Shown in pieces: positions 23,901 through 36,252 of a DNA stretch of 64,000 nt (within the stretch, counting starts at the first letter, position 1; each line of letters starts with the position of its first letter). The notes beneath the pieces were generated by a model. The model did no database searches and had not been told where the DNA came from. It saw nothing but the letters and a program-made list of their open reading frames with translations. The DNA comes from Vitis vinifera (Eukaryota > Streptophyta > Magnoliopsida > Vitales > Vitaceae): the NCBI RefSeq assembly GCF_030704535.1, contig NC_081822.1, positions 754,001 to 818,000 of the forward strand, given 5' to 3'. Made by a program: the position numbers and the translations under genes.

Positions 23901-26900
23901 AGAAATTTCTTTTTATTGGTAAGAGTTCTATGTCCTCCATGCTCATGGATTAGCCTATAGATTTCACTGTCCACATTGAAAGAATGTTGTTTAGAAATTG
24001 CAAGCACAGAAATCTGTCTTGTGTGAATGTGCTTAACCTTTCTGTAAATTTTGCTTCTCATTCATATGGTTAGCAATTGATCCTTTCTCATCTCTCAGCA
24101 GTTCCTTCTAAATTTTTAGTGATTTATGCAGAGCCAAGAGGAGGAAGTCAAGATGATTTTGAGCCTATTTTGAAGGCTTATTATGAGTCAGTTCGTCGAG
24201 GAACCAAGCCTACTCTTGGGAGAAAGAGAAGAACTAAGAAAATGGATCTTAGTCAGTCTGATGAAAAGGAGTCCCAAGATAATTCTAAGAAGAAAGGAGC
24301 TGCCTTTCTTGCAGTTTTCCGAGGAAAGGTGCACTGTTTATAACTTTATATCGTTTTTGCACTTTCACTTACATAAACCAACTCCCTGAAACATCTTTTT
24401 CTGACACTTACACTTTCCCTGCAATGACCAGCAACTATCACAATAGGCTCTGGCTAAAATAACTTAATAAAATATGTCCAAACAAAGTTTCAGTCTTTCT
24501 TTATGTAGAGAACTTCAACATAATTTAGTAACATTTACCTCTTGTTCAATTTACATTTTTACAAATTGCTATATAATATTTGCAGGTTTCAGAAGGAATT
24601 GACTTTTCTGATGAAAATGCTCGAGCTGTTGTATCCTTTCTGCCCTCTTTGAAGTCTAATATTCATTTCAACGTATTGAATATCTCTATCATAGAGAAGT
24701 GACAGAGATTGTCCATCTCAGACATTCATAGACTGACTGAATTTATGGATCTGGGGGATTCAACACCTGACGTTTAGTGTCCCTTTAAGCAATGCCCCCT
24801 TTTTATCTCTTGTAACTTGTAAGAATTAATTAAATTGGAACATGCCTGTTTTTGGTGTCCCTTGTTGAATCATTGAGTGTTATGTCTTGACTATATCTAG
24901 ATCATCGTTGGCATACCCTTTCCAAACGTGTAAGCACCCTTACTTTCTGAACAATATGAACATGCAATTATTTAAGTTTCAAACTGCTGATTGAGATAAG
25001 CTCTGTCAACAGCCATGATATTCAAGTTGCACAGAAGAAGAAATACAACGACATGTATAAATCATCCAAAGATCTCTTGAGTGGGAATGAATGGTACTGC
25101 CACCAAGCCTTTCGAGCCCTAAATCAGGCTGCAGGTATGCCCTGTTTTGTTTCTTTTCCAGTACTCCAAACTGTGAATTCTTTTGTGGTCTTGTTTCCAA
25201 GTTATATTTTCCAAGAGAGGGTGTGTATATTCTCATCTGTTGTGCTCTTTGTGTTGCTGTGCCCAATACACTACATTTGTTTCCCCTTTTGTATTCCATA
25301 TCTCCATTGTGTTCATTTCTTACTTTGGTGGAGGATTTTGGAAAACAACTTCTATACCTCATTTATGTTCTTTTTATGAAGTTGGAACTTTTTCTATTTG
25401 TAGCCTGCCACTTATTCAATATAGTGTATTTAGAGGATTAAATTATTTCATATGGTTTGTGTGCAAGCTCAACTTTTAGTCTCAATTCTCATTTCTCAAA
25501 TATAAAAAAAATGAAGAAAGTTGAGTTTTATTATGAATAAGACACAATTTCTGTATTTTATTAACAAAAGGAAATATTTTCTAATTCAATGTCCTCTCAT
25601 CAAAGATTCAAGAGGTTAAAAGGTTTGATATTGACTAAGGTACTGTGGAAGAATAACCCATAAGTGTATTTTGCTTAATGTTTTCTTTAAGCTGAGTGTG
25701 AACACTTCAAAGTGTAGTTTAGAGCTTTTGTATTCCTTGATGGTGCTTATCAATTTTCTAGGACATCCATTTATAGACAAAATTAGGATTGCTGGTAACA
25801 AACTGCCACACTTGAACACTTCCAATTAATAGAGCATTCCATTACAAGGGAGTTGATTTCTTAACTTAATAGAGATACAAGTGTTAGAATCCACAATGTT
25901 CCATTGCAAATGTTTTGTATTTCACTTGGTTACTGCATTTGGCTAGCAAGATTTTCATTGGTCTCTTGTTGCACTTTGTGGTTATTACTATTAGTTCTGG
26001 ATAATAGTATTCATGTTCTGCATACAATGTTGGTATGATAATATTATTCATTCACCCACTGTGTCGCCGTTTGAATACTTGTTAAGTCCTTTTTAATGGG
26101 ATGAATGTTCCTAAGTTTTAATGTGATATATATCAGATAAGATACTGACAACCTTTCAATTTCTGCAGGCCGTTGCATACGACATAGGTTTGACTATGGT
26201 GGCATCATCTTATTAGGTATTTCTGTGAAGACGCTTGATAGTCTCCTTGCATGCAAATTGATCTTGCTTCGTATTAATTAACTATTGGGAATTAATATTT
26301 TTTATATTACTTGTTCTTCCTGCAGTTCGCAAACCTTGTCCTTTTTAATTTAATCAGATTTCACCTAATCACCTTTCAAATTTCGTTCATTTTTGCAAGC
26401 AGATGAGCGTTTTCGAGAAGATAGAAATACAGCATACATTTCAAAGTGGCTAAGGAAATCCATTAAACAGTATGAGAGCTTCGACATGTCACTAGAGAGA
26501 TTAAAATCCTTTTTCATAGATGCCAAGGTCATTTTTCTTTGTTCTGAATTCACTTCACAGTTTTTGACGCCCGCTATTTTTTTTGTTTTGGGTAGAATGA
26601 CGTCCACCACTTTACCTATTTTAGATCAATAGATTGATGGGCACCGTAACCAAGTGGTTTGTGAACTGGATTCTTCATGCAGGAACAGGTTGGAGACAAG
26701 GCTGTGAATGTATTACAGAGTGCTGAAACTAATGTGCAAGAAATCCTTTCTATGGATCAGATCATTGGGTCCACCAGAAAGAAAAATCAGAAGTTGAAAA
26801 AGCCTGACCATGGTGTACAAAAAGTAGTTTCAAACAATACAAGGGTTACAAAAAGAACTGCTCGGATATGTTATTCTCCAACTACAGAGTATAATACCTT

Positions 26901-29634
26901 TTTTCACCAACAAAGATCTCCAGGCAATACTAAGTTTCAAAAATTGGTGCTAAAGGATGAGGAGGGTTTCAGCAGCTGCAAAGAATATATTGACCTAGAA
27001 TGCAGTCCTCAGAAAGACTCAAGGTGATTGAACCATTTAACATTCAAATTTCTATAAAGTAATGGCGTGTTCTCAGCAATTGGAATAATTACTGGTGTTG
27101 TCACTCACCTGCCTCCTAGCAGCTTAAAGGGCAGGTGGGAGTGAAGCCTATTTTTAAAGTTTGATAGGAGTTACCAAAGAAAAGTGACATGAAAAGTTTT
27201 CGATATTTTAATATTGTTTTTGTTGAGTTTTGAGGGGGCTTTGACCATGACCTTGACATGTAGAAATTGCAAAAATATCTACGAAAATACAACATGAAAA
27301 TTAATGATTTAAGGAAATTTTCTTTTTACCTTTATCACCCCTTAGATTTAAAGTCACTAAATTGTTTTTATAGTTAAATCTTATATGTAAAGATTAAAAA
27401 ATTTAAAAATATATAAATTTCTTACTAATTTTAACTATATTGGATTTTCTTTCATATTTTTCATGGTAAATCTGGAAATTTTTTTTAATATTTTTTTCTT
27501 TCCTTAGTAGGTTTGGGAACCAAATATAGCCATAATGTCTTCTAAGAAGTCCTTTCTAGTACCGATTGCTTTTGATTATTCCATTTCTTTAATTGAATCA
27601 GAAATTGAGGTTGATTTGGAATTCATATAAGAACTGTCATCTTCTGGGAAATTTCTGAATGCCTTTCCTTTTTTTTCCCCTTCTCATTGGTTCATGTTGT
27701 AGACTTGCATTCCAAGTCTTGCACATATATTATTGTTTTATTTGATTAAGTCTGAATTAGGGTAGATGCAAATTGCTGCAATTTGTTATGCAATATCATC
27801 ACAACCCATGTACTACATACAAACATTTACCATTCCATCTGAAGATAAAAGAACAATTTCTTGCAGGTGTTCCAAGGCTACATCTCCAGCATCCTCCCAT
27901 GACGGTCCAGAAGTATCCATTGTCAAAGAAACCCCTGGTGTGGATGGTAATATCACTCAAACTAGTCCGGTGTCCTTCTCCAAGGATGAAAACTCCAGTT
28001 CAACCATAATCCAGGCCTCTACTGACTTGCCAGACCAATCATTATTCCATTCAATGTCCTACACTAATTCTAGTGGACCTCCTTCCAGAGCCATGTGTTC
28101 ATTGCTGGTCACTCCTGAAAGAGACTTCATTGCAAACACCTCTAACATGATGCCAGAAACAGAATCACCTTTGAATTTGAGTGTAAATTCCCATGCCCAG
28201 AAAAGAAGAAAGTCAATGATATTGCCATCAGTTAACCCTACCCAAGCAGAGCACTCAGATGCTCCTGATGCCAAAACACCTGGCCATATAGGAAACTCCA
28301 TGGCAACTAGAGATGCAAATCGTAGAATTGAATTTGGTTTTGGGTCAAAATTTTCAGAAGACAAATTGAAGAAGTCAAACATTCGTCAGCTGCTCACTAT
28401 GAATCATTGTGATGCGTCGTCTGTGTCATCATGTTGCAGTATGGACAAGCAACTACAAATTTTTTGCTCACTCTGCAGAAATCCATTGGGTCTTCCTGAG
28501 AACGATTTGTATGTTATGTGTTCATTAACTTCATCATCAAAAGTTCATTTGGCATCACTTCTGAGAGGAAGCTTAGAATCTTTAGCTGTCAATACATCAA
28601 CAAGCATTCCTGTGGTGGTGTCTGACAGTTCATCAGTTAATCAGCGCCTCTGCAATAAAACCCTTGGAGGTGCTCAAGAACATGGTGTTTGGTGTGAAGA
28701 AGATGGGTGTGTTTTCAACACCATCTACTGCCCCTTCTGCAGTACACCCAACAATTGTCTTGGTGTGCAGATAATGGCCACTAATGCGTCAAATGTTGAT
28801 TTACTTAACAAGGTATGGCTTTCATGTGATCTGCTAGTGCTCGGAAACTATCCTGCTAGTCTGCTCTTGCTTCTTTTTTCTACCTGTTCATGCATTTCCC
28901 CTCATTTTTATTTCATTGTATGTGCAGATTTTGTTTTACTTTGATAGATTGGAAATTAAGAATCCTGAGGCTTCAACGGACAAGGGAATTAAGAATCCTG
29001 AGTCATCGGAGGACAAGGTAAGTCCATAAATGAGATTTGCAATTCTTTAAGGCTAAGAACTGAAAGATGAAGTTGGAAAAAAAAAATGGATTTTCTGACT
29101 TGGAATATTGGAAAATATACAGGGCAGTAGCATTTCATTTTATAATATTAAAAATAAAAAAACAAAATTGGAAAAAAGAATTTGGATTCTTTTACTTGGC
29201 TTAAAAGAAACCCTTTTGTCAGTATCATTTTCTGCGGACTAACTGCTCATTACGTTTTTCAGTGATCTGGACAACTTTCTCATTTCTATGAAAGAAGTCT
29301 TAACTTTAGAATCTTATGACGATTATTTTAAATTTCTTTTGGCATACCTGCAGGATTTATCACCTCCTAGTGGCTCCAACAGTGATGAAGTTTCAGAACT
29401 GGATCCTTTTGAAAAATTTTCATACAAGCATCAAGAGCCTCAGCAGAACTCCAATGGCTGGAGGACTACAAAATCAAAGGTAGAATTTAAAATTGTCACT
29501 AGTCTAAATTTTTAGGGCCTGCCCTCCCAGACAAGTTACATTCCACATCTTTAATCTTGCAGCTAAGACTACCAAAGAGTAGCCCGCTTTCTAATTCAAG
29601 AAGCCAATGTGAACCCAGACAGGATCATATGTAG
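17905..29634 (+). CDS. FANCJ: FANCJ/BRIP1-type Fe-S DNA helicase (RAD3/XPD family)
   Basis: Twenty-eight exons: 17905-18247, 18835-18925, 19356-19431, 20053-20117, 20199-20243, 20328-20428, 20512-20653, 21344-21405, 21480-21553, 21638-21708, 21823-21910, 21996-22068, 22161-22256, 22863-22971, 23387-23480, 23587-23670, 23762-23918, 24132-24328, 24586-24630, 24901-24929, 25013-25134, 26169-26216, 26403-26527, 26683-27023, 27867-28812, 28928-29017, 29354-29479, 29563-29634. They total 3912 nt and 1303 aa, in frame throughout. Superfamily 2 helicases of this type unwind DNA 5'-3' and act in crosslink repair, G-quadruplex unwinding and recombination control in the nucleus. Seen: Q motif [10 protein letters not shown] (22-31), Walker A SPTGTGKS (57-64), Fe-S cysteines C177, C192, C203, C242, DEAH box (285-288), [24 protein letters not shown], and motif [15 protein letters not shown] (about 717-729). 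Cysteine spacing (15, 11, 39) closely follows human BRIP1 (15, 12, 40), which favours FANCJ over RTEL1 or XPD. A long C-terminal tail has clustered cysteines (see findings). Confidence 0.92.
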
Positions 29635-31220
29635 GCATCTGATTTGTGTTGCACGCCATATTTGGTTGGACCAGGAGTGCAGCGCACATCCCAGTACTAT
29701 GATTTTGCCATGAAAATAATAAAAAATTGAGGTGGGCTGCAGCTTCCTTAAAACAGTCATGAGTATGTGGGATCCTCAGAAGGAAAAATGGTTATCGTGC
29801 ATTGAGTGTGGATTGTGGAGTAAGTTATATATTATCTCGAGTGTTAACTGCATCTTTGACCTGAACACCCAGCCCAATTTTGTCGTTGGAAACAGAAGCA
29901 GTGACTAGCATCACCTGCAGGGTCACATCCTCTATTTTCCTAGACTCCCACGGCTTGACAAGGTTTGAGTCGACCTTGCAGCTCATGGGAGTTGGATCGC
30001 AGCAGTTGGATAGAACAATTTTGTTATTCCAATCTATTTCAACTTATGAAGATTTGGATGTGAAGTGTGTAATTAGAATTGCAACTTGTATATTTGATGG
30101 GAAAAGACTGAATATGTTGCCAGCATTCTGTTTATAGCAATAATGAAACTGAATATTTTCTTGAGGCCTCCTGCAAGTAAACGTTAAGTTTAAGGACTTG
30201 GAAGTTCTTTTAGCTATGGAAATTCTGTTTGTGGTTGAAGATGTCGGTATAATTCATAATACAAAGGAGTAATGTTGAGCTTAATCTCATTTTTTGTGCT
30301 TTAGATTATTATTTTTAATTTTTGGATTAATCAAATAACCTTAATTTAAATCCAATTTAATATTTTATAATATTACAAATTAAATATTTTTATAAATGCC
30401 TGTTAGATTGGACTTGGATTAAATGGTTTTTAATTCAGGTTGAGCTTATATATTAAGCAGCAACATAGTCCAATCATGGACATGCATTTCTCAAAAGTTC
30501 TGTTTTTCCAGAATTCCATCCAGAAGATCTTTTCTCCTAGTTCCGTATTATAACGTTCAGTACCACAACCGCTGAGCAAAGGAGCTGCAATTTTTTTCAT
30601 TACGTCTCAACTCCTGGGAGCTAACTAATTTGGTTTTGCATGCGTGCAGAATCGAATCACCCAATTTGCCCAGCCTTCCAACCACGCCAGAAAGACATTG
30701 TGCAAGTAGAAGCCGAGAAAAGCCAAATCCAATCCCAGTCCATAGAAGAATAATATTGAGATTTACAAGGCAGAACAAGGTTTGATTTCTCATCACATCA
30801 GTTCAGTCAAACACAAAAACCTGAAACTCAACACTGCATGCACTTAACAACCCAGCAACATATTTCCCCACCAAAAAAAAATTAAAAAAAAAGGCCACAA
30901 GCAAGCTTTACTACCATATCAAATGGATTCTATATTTCACTCACCTTCAAAACCTCTTCAATTTCAAAGAAACCAGTTCATCGGAATCAGAAATGTAAGG
31001 ATTATATAGTATATATGCTACCAGTACCTGACTCTTAAACCTAAGAAATCTGCCAAATTCTAACTTCTTGTCGTATACTTGTAAATGCTGCTATGTCGTT
31101 GGTCCATATATATAAATATATCGTTAACTAAACGTCTTCTTTAACTGTAAATATAACCCATTACCTTATGTTTGATAAGCTTGTACCTGAGCACAAGAAC
31201 AAACATCAAGGGTGGGCAGA
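29635..31220. other. Convergent 3' region between FANCJ and WOX13
   Basis: Fairly GC-balanced DNA to about 30250 is probably the FANCJ 3' UTR. About 30290-30470 is AT-rich. The rest up to 31220 probably contains the WOX13 3' UTR. Open frames here (for example on the minus strand at 30557-30796) show no family resemblance and I did not call them as genes. Confidence 0.5.
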
Positions 31221-34200
31221 TCATCCAACCATGTCAAACCCTTCCCCTCCCTGCCGATAAGGACTAAAGCTACCAGGAACTTCCACTTTACCGATCAACT
31301 GGTCCATTCCTGCAACCACAATCCAACAGTGATGAGAACATTGCATGAATTTGAAAAATGCAATTATGCAAGCATTACAAGCTAAACAGAGGCTGATTCG
31401 AACACAACAGGTATAATGCATCTACAGACTATTGTGCCTGTGTCCTAAGTCTGCAAGGGACTATAAAAAAGACAGTGAGAGCAAGAAGTAAACACATACT
31501 TGGATTTGGAACCCCGGTTTCGTACAAAGATGAATGCCCCAAGCTGCCAGAAGATCTTAAACTGCGATCAGATGGAAACATGGGCTCCCCTTTGTTAGGC
31601 TGTGTATCCAAGCAATGCATTTCACTTCCCATTTCCGGACTCTGGAAGTATATATTTTCAGTCCCCAGAGCTGAGTTCTCATGGGACTGGATATTATCAG
31701 GTTTTGTCTTCTTCTCTTTTGGGGACTCGACATCTGTCTCTACTTCTGAATCAGCATTATTCGGTAATGGAACTGACTGCTTTCTCTTTGACCGAGCCCT
31801 CCTGTTCTGGAACCAATTGTAGACGTTGGTTTCAGAAATTTGGCCATGTTGTGTCAGTTCAGTGGTTATCTCTTTAATCTTCTGCTTGCTTGGAGTCCCA
31901 TTGCCTTGATCAAAGATTCGCTCAAGAATTTGAAGCTGCACAGGCGTGGGAGTCCACCGCTGCCTGCTACTGATCTTGTGACCAGCGGATGCCATCAATG
32001 GATCACAGTATATATTCCCCAGCCTCATCCCTAAACAAGAAAGAGCAACTGATTTTAGGGCAGACCGAGACCTATATTATATCACTTAGGGTGGTCCTTA
32101 TTTCAAGCTTAATCACCTACAAAACCCTGACACACTTTGAGAGGATGGAACTAAACCTTCAATCATATAAATGGAGAATAATAAATAAGGTCATTTTTTT
32201 AATAAAAAAGAATAGCGACAATGTTGGTTGCTGAAAGAAGTACTGAGCTGACATGCATGACAAACATAATTTTTCTAGCAGTTCAAATACTGTAAAATGA
32301 TATCAGAAGGAGGAAAAGTTTAAGTCATAAACTAGAATTGAAAAGGGAGAAGAGGCAATAGAGTCTTGAACCAGATAAATCACCAGAATCCTAAATCGCT
32401 TGATAGCTTTCTGCATATCTAAATTAGCAGCCCGTTATTCAAACTTCTAACAATTGCCTTACAGATGAGAAGGAATAGGATTCAATAGACGCATCTATTC
32501 CAATTATGGAATATGGAAGTTTGCAGTTGTTCAAAGTGCCATAAAGAAAAATGCTCCATGAATCTCAGAGGTCATCATCAATCTGAAACGAAAACTTTGC
32601 CCAAAAAACTATTTTTAAAATTAGAGGACCTAAACAAAATTTTCATTTTTAAGAACCGTTCTCAAAAACTAATTTTGAAAACATTGCCAAATAGGCTCTT
32701 AATGTATGCAAAAAACAGAAGCCATGGCATAACTAGCTACAAAAAAATTTCTTGTAATCAGATGCAACTCAATTAGAACAGGAAATAGAGCAACTCCTAC
32801 TGTCCCAAACAAAGGAACAACCATGTAACTGGATTAGCCGAACCGAAGCTCAAGTAACCTCCAGCAACTCAAGCAAACTAGGTTTTAAAGCTATTTTTTT
32901 TTAACTTTTTCTTTGTGAAAACAAAATGATGGACCACTTGCCTCTGATTAGAAAGGAAAACTTCAAAAAGGAAATTACTAGGAGCAATGTTATCCCAAAA
33001 GAAGGAAATTGTCTAATAATTCTATAGTGGAAATCCATGGGCTATATGGAAACTGTTCTTAAAAAAGAGTTTTTAACTTAGAAAACGTGTTCTGACAAAA
33101 AATAGTAATTTTTTTTTTTTTTTTCAGTTGTTAAAGCAATAATTGAAAACATAAAGAACACCTGGGAACCATGACGTTGTACATAAATATATAATACCTT
33201 GAAAATATATGGGACAATGGTTTTACGAAAACATTACCAAACAAATCCTATATTTCTCCTGGTTTGAGACTCACCGGTAAAGGCTCTTGCATGTAACTTA
33301 AGAAAATTTCTGCTTGCTAATGGTCAAACTTACACAATGGATATTAGAATTGAAAATGAAAGACTTGGCAGGCAGACTTGAATTTTCTTTGTGGGGTGGG
33401 TGAAGAATTGTCAATGAGATGGAGAAAATGAATAATCTCACACCACCCTCTAATTTCAAAACAAGATTGTCAATAAAACCGGATTTATTAAATTAAATAA
33501 ATAAATAAAAGCCTCTGGGCCAATTGGGATTTGGTGCAGCATTGAATCCAAAAGCAGCTTAATCACAAAATTTTAGGAACAGTCAGAGTTCAAAGAGTGA
33601 TAGAGATCAGCCACAATGATTCTTCTAAACTAAAACCCTTATTGATCTTTAAATCAAGAAATGATTCTTTATTTAAAAACCCTCATGCATTCTAAGAAAT
33701 GGCAGGCAGACATGAATAAAAGTAAATCAAATTCCTGCAATTTCAATTAGTAATTGATGATTCTAATTAATTTAGCCAAGAAAAACAATTATGGAAACAA
33801 TGATTTAGGAATAAAGCCATTTAACTTACAAAAACACCAAATATTAGGATATTTTGAACAATTCTAACAAGATTTCAACAGAAAAAAGAAGAGAAAGAGA
33901 GTGAAAGCTCATGATTCCCGAGAAAATGGTGGAAATTTTAAAAATAAAAACAATCTTGGAAGAGGAGACAAGAAGTACCAAAAAAGGGAAAACAAGAAAA
34001 CAACCACAAATCAAACAAAAAATAAAAAACAACCACCGTCGAATACAAGCAAAACCCATTAATTACCCCAACAGAAACAACCAAAAAGCCCAAGCAAACA
34101 GCATTAAATGGAGAATCAATGCAAACCCAGAAGCAATTAACACACACAAAAAAAAAAAAGTCAAGTGGGAGTAAGAGAGAGGGTAAAAGACCAGCGAGGT

Positions 34201-34411
34201 CCTGTTGTGTAGTAATGGCCTTGTGCATCTCAACAAGCTGCTCACAAATGGTGGCGTAGACTGAGATCTGGCGCCTCAGCAGCTCCATTTGCTCATCAGT
34301 CATCACCTTCACGTACAACCCTCCACTCCCTCCTCCAACAACAACCCCATTCTGATTCTGATTGTGATGCTGCGGCTGCTGCTGGAGTTCTTGGGCTTCC
34401 CACTCCATCAT
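31221..34411 (-). CDS. WOX13: WUSCHEL-related homeobox, WOX13 (ancient) clade
   Basis: Three exons: 34411-34192, 32030-31500, 31309-31221. They total 840 nt and 279 aa (Arabidopsis WOX13 is close to 268). Start MMEWEAQ is typical of the clade. The conserved N-terminal region [20 protein letters not shown] is encoded by exon 1, and the DLAG site is split by intron 1. The homeodomain lies at about 97-160, with [19 protein letters not shown], the WOX-specific enlarged loop, and helix 3 [16 protein letters not shown]. No WUS-box or EAR-like motif is visible at the C-terminus, as expected for WOX13-type proteins, which act as transcriptional activators or regulators. Family roles include cell fusion and regeneration control, root and flower development; the role here is inferred. 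Intron 1 is 2.2 kb and AT-rich. The gene is convergent with FANCJ. Confidence 0.94.
32031..34191. other. Large first intron of WOX13
   Basis: A 2161-bp intron without coding frames of interest. AT-rich patches near 32575-32700 and 33040-33260 carry 'GAAAACATTGCCAAATAGG' and 'GAAAACATTACCAAACAAATCC' type ends that look like fragments of foldback MITEs. A T run lies at 33110-33124. No regulatory element can be named. Confidence 0.45.
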
Positions 34412-35400
34412 TATGCGTTCTTCTTCATCTGTTCTTCGTTTTCACTGCAAATCTCTCTGAAGCAAAAGACAAGAGTAGAGTCCAAGTTAACAGACCACTA
34501 CATAAATAAAGAAGTAAATAAAATTGTCCTCACCGGAGCGCATTTTAGCACCAAGCGGGCTCATTTTAGCATGTCACTGCTGGTCGCGCGCATTGTGGCG
34601 AGATTTTCTCTATTTCTCATTCGATAATCAACGAAGGTTTATATTGCGACATGAATATTTGATTATTTCGCGAGAGAGATAATAATAAGATTTGATAAAA
34701 TATTTTTTTGTATATTCTTTTGTTAAGTAAATATTATATAAATTGATATATTTATTAAAAAAAATATTTTAAAACTATGTTCTTCAATTAATTTATTATG
34801 AGTATATTATCCTTATTAATAATAATTTTAAAAAAATTATTTTCATATTTACAGTTTGAATAAAATTTTATTTAATTAAATTTAGGAATTATTTTTAAAA
34901 ATATTATCAAAATTTTCATAAGGAGGATATTTGAATATATATTTAATATCAAAATATTTATAAATTAGGGGAAAAAATGGAAACACTCTTCTCGGGGTTC
35001 AAAATCTCGAAATATCGCGGAGACTTTTAATTCTTCAGTTCCTTGCCGCGGAAGAAGTTGATTGGTCCTTTGGGCCAAAAGCGAGATTAACAATTCTCCC
35101 ATCATTACAGTTAAATGACGAAAGTATCCTTTGAACCGTTTCAAAGAATGTGAGGACGCAATAAACGAGAGAGTGGATAAGACTTTCCGTCAAACAGAGA
35201 CTGCCGCTGTCTGCCATGTTTTCGTCCAAACATGTCCTTATGTCTACTTCAAAATACCGTCGTACCCCTATAATTCTCGTACCAGTTGCTACTCACCTGG
35301 TACAAAAGTTTTTTTTTTCTTTTTTTCTTTTTATAATTCTTTTAATTTTTCTTGTTTTACACGTGCCTAAATAATTTTAGATTATAAAACGTGTTTTACA
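34412..35400. other. WOX13 upstream region and left flank of the OPR duplication
   Basis: The 5' leader and promoter of WOX13 lie at about 34412-34650. The rest is AT-rich intergenic DNA up to the duplication breakpoint near 35401. No gene was recognised. Confidence 0.5.
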
Positions 35401-36228
35401 CTTACCTCTTTCTATTTTTAATTTTAATATATTTTTTTGTCTTAAATAAGAAAAACCATATTTTATATTTCCTAATTTAAAAACAAAATTTCCAAAATGC
35501 CCACTTTTATTAATTATATAATAAAAAAATTATAAAAAGTGAAATAAACTTTACCATCTCATATTTGATTAAAAACACAAGATATCCCTAAACTAGAAAA
35601 ATGACTTTTATTTTTTAAACATTTGACTTTTATATTTAACATTGGAATTTGTTAAAAAAAAAACACTGAAATCAAGGAGATAAAGATAATTATTATAATT
35701 TTAAAATTTTAATTAAATAAAAATTACCTTTTATATCAAATCAAAAGAAAAATATGAAATTTTAAGGATGTGTTTGCTATCCGTTTTCAAAAACAATTTC
35801 AAAAAATAAATTTTAAAAATTATATTTTTATTTTTTATAGAATAAAAATATGTTTAAAAACTTAAAATATTTTTAATCTATCTTTAATATTTTTAAAATA
35901 ATTTATATATCTATGATTTTATTTTAAATTATTTTATATGTTTATATAATTATTACTTAAAAAATAAATAAAAATAATAAAAATATTATTTGAAAAACAT
36001 CTTATTTCTTATTCTTAAAGGTATAAAATATAAAATAATTTTTTATTGTCATACATAAGTTTTATGTTTTTTGTTTTAGAAAATAGAAAATTATTTAAAA
36101 AAAATAGTTCTCACACAAGTCCTAAAATTTTTTAAATGATTGAACTTTTTAATATTTGAAAAGATGTTCTAAATAAATAATAAAGAGAAATAATATAAAA
36201 GGAAATAAAAATAAAAGGAGAAATATAA

Positions 36229-36252
36229 TATTTTATATATATATATATATAA
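36229..36252. repeat. (AT)n microsatellite, copy 1
   Basis: Short TA/AT run in copy 1. The equivalent place in copy 2 (about 47313-47365) is longer and interrupted by CA. Confidence 0.85.

Noticed and set aside
29880-30137. Plus-strand frame after the FANCJ stop
   Set aside because: No similarity to FANCJ tails and no splice acceptor that would join it in frame. Treated as 3' UTR.
30557-30796. Minus-strand frame of 79 codons between FANCJ and WOX13
   Set aside because: It has no recognisable family and no supporting splice sites, and it lies between two convergent 3' UTRs. It could be a chance frame.
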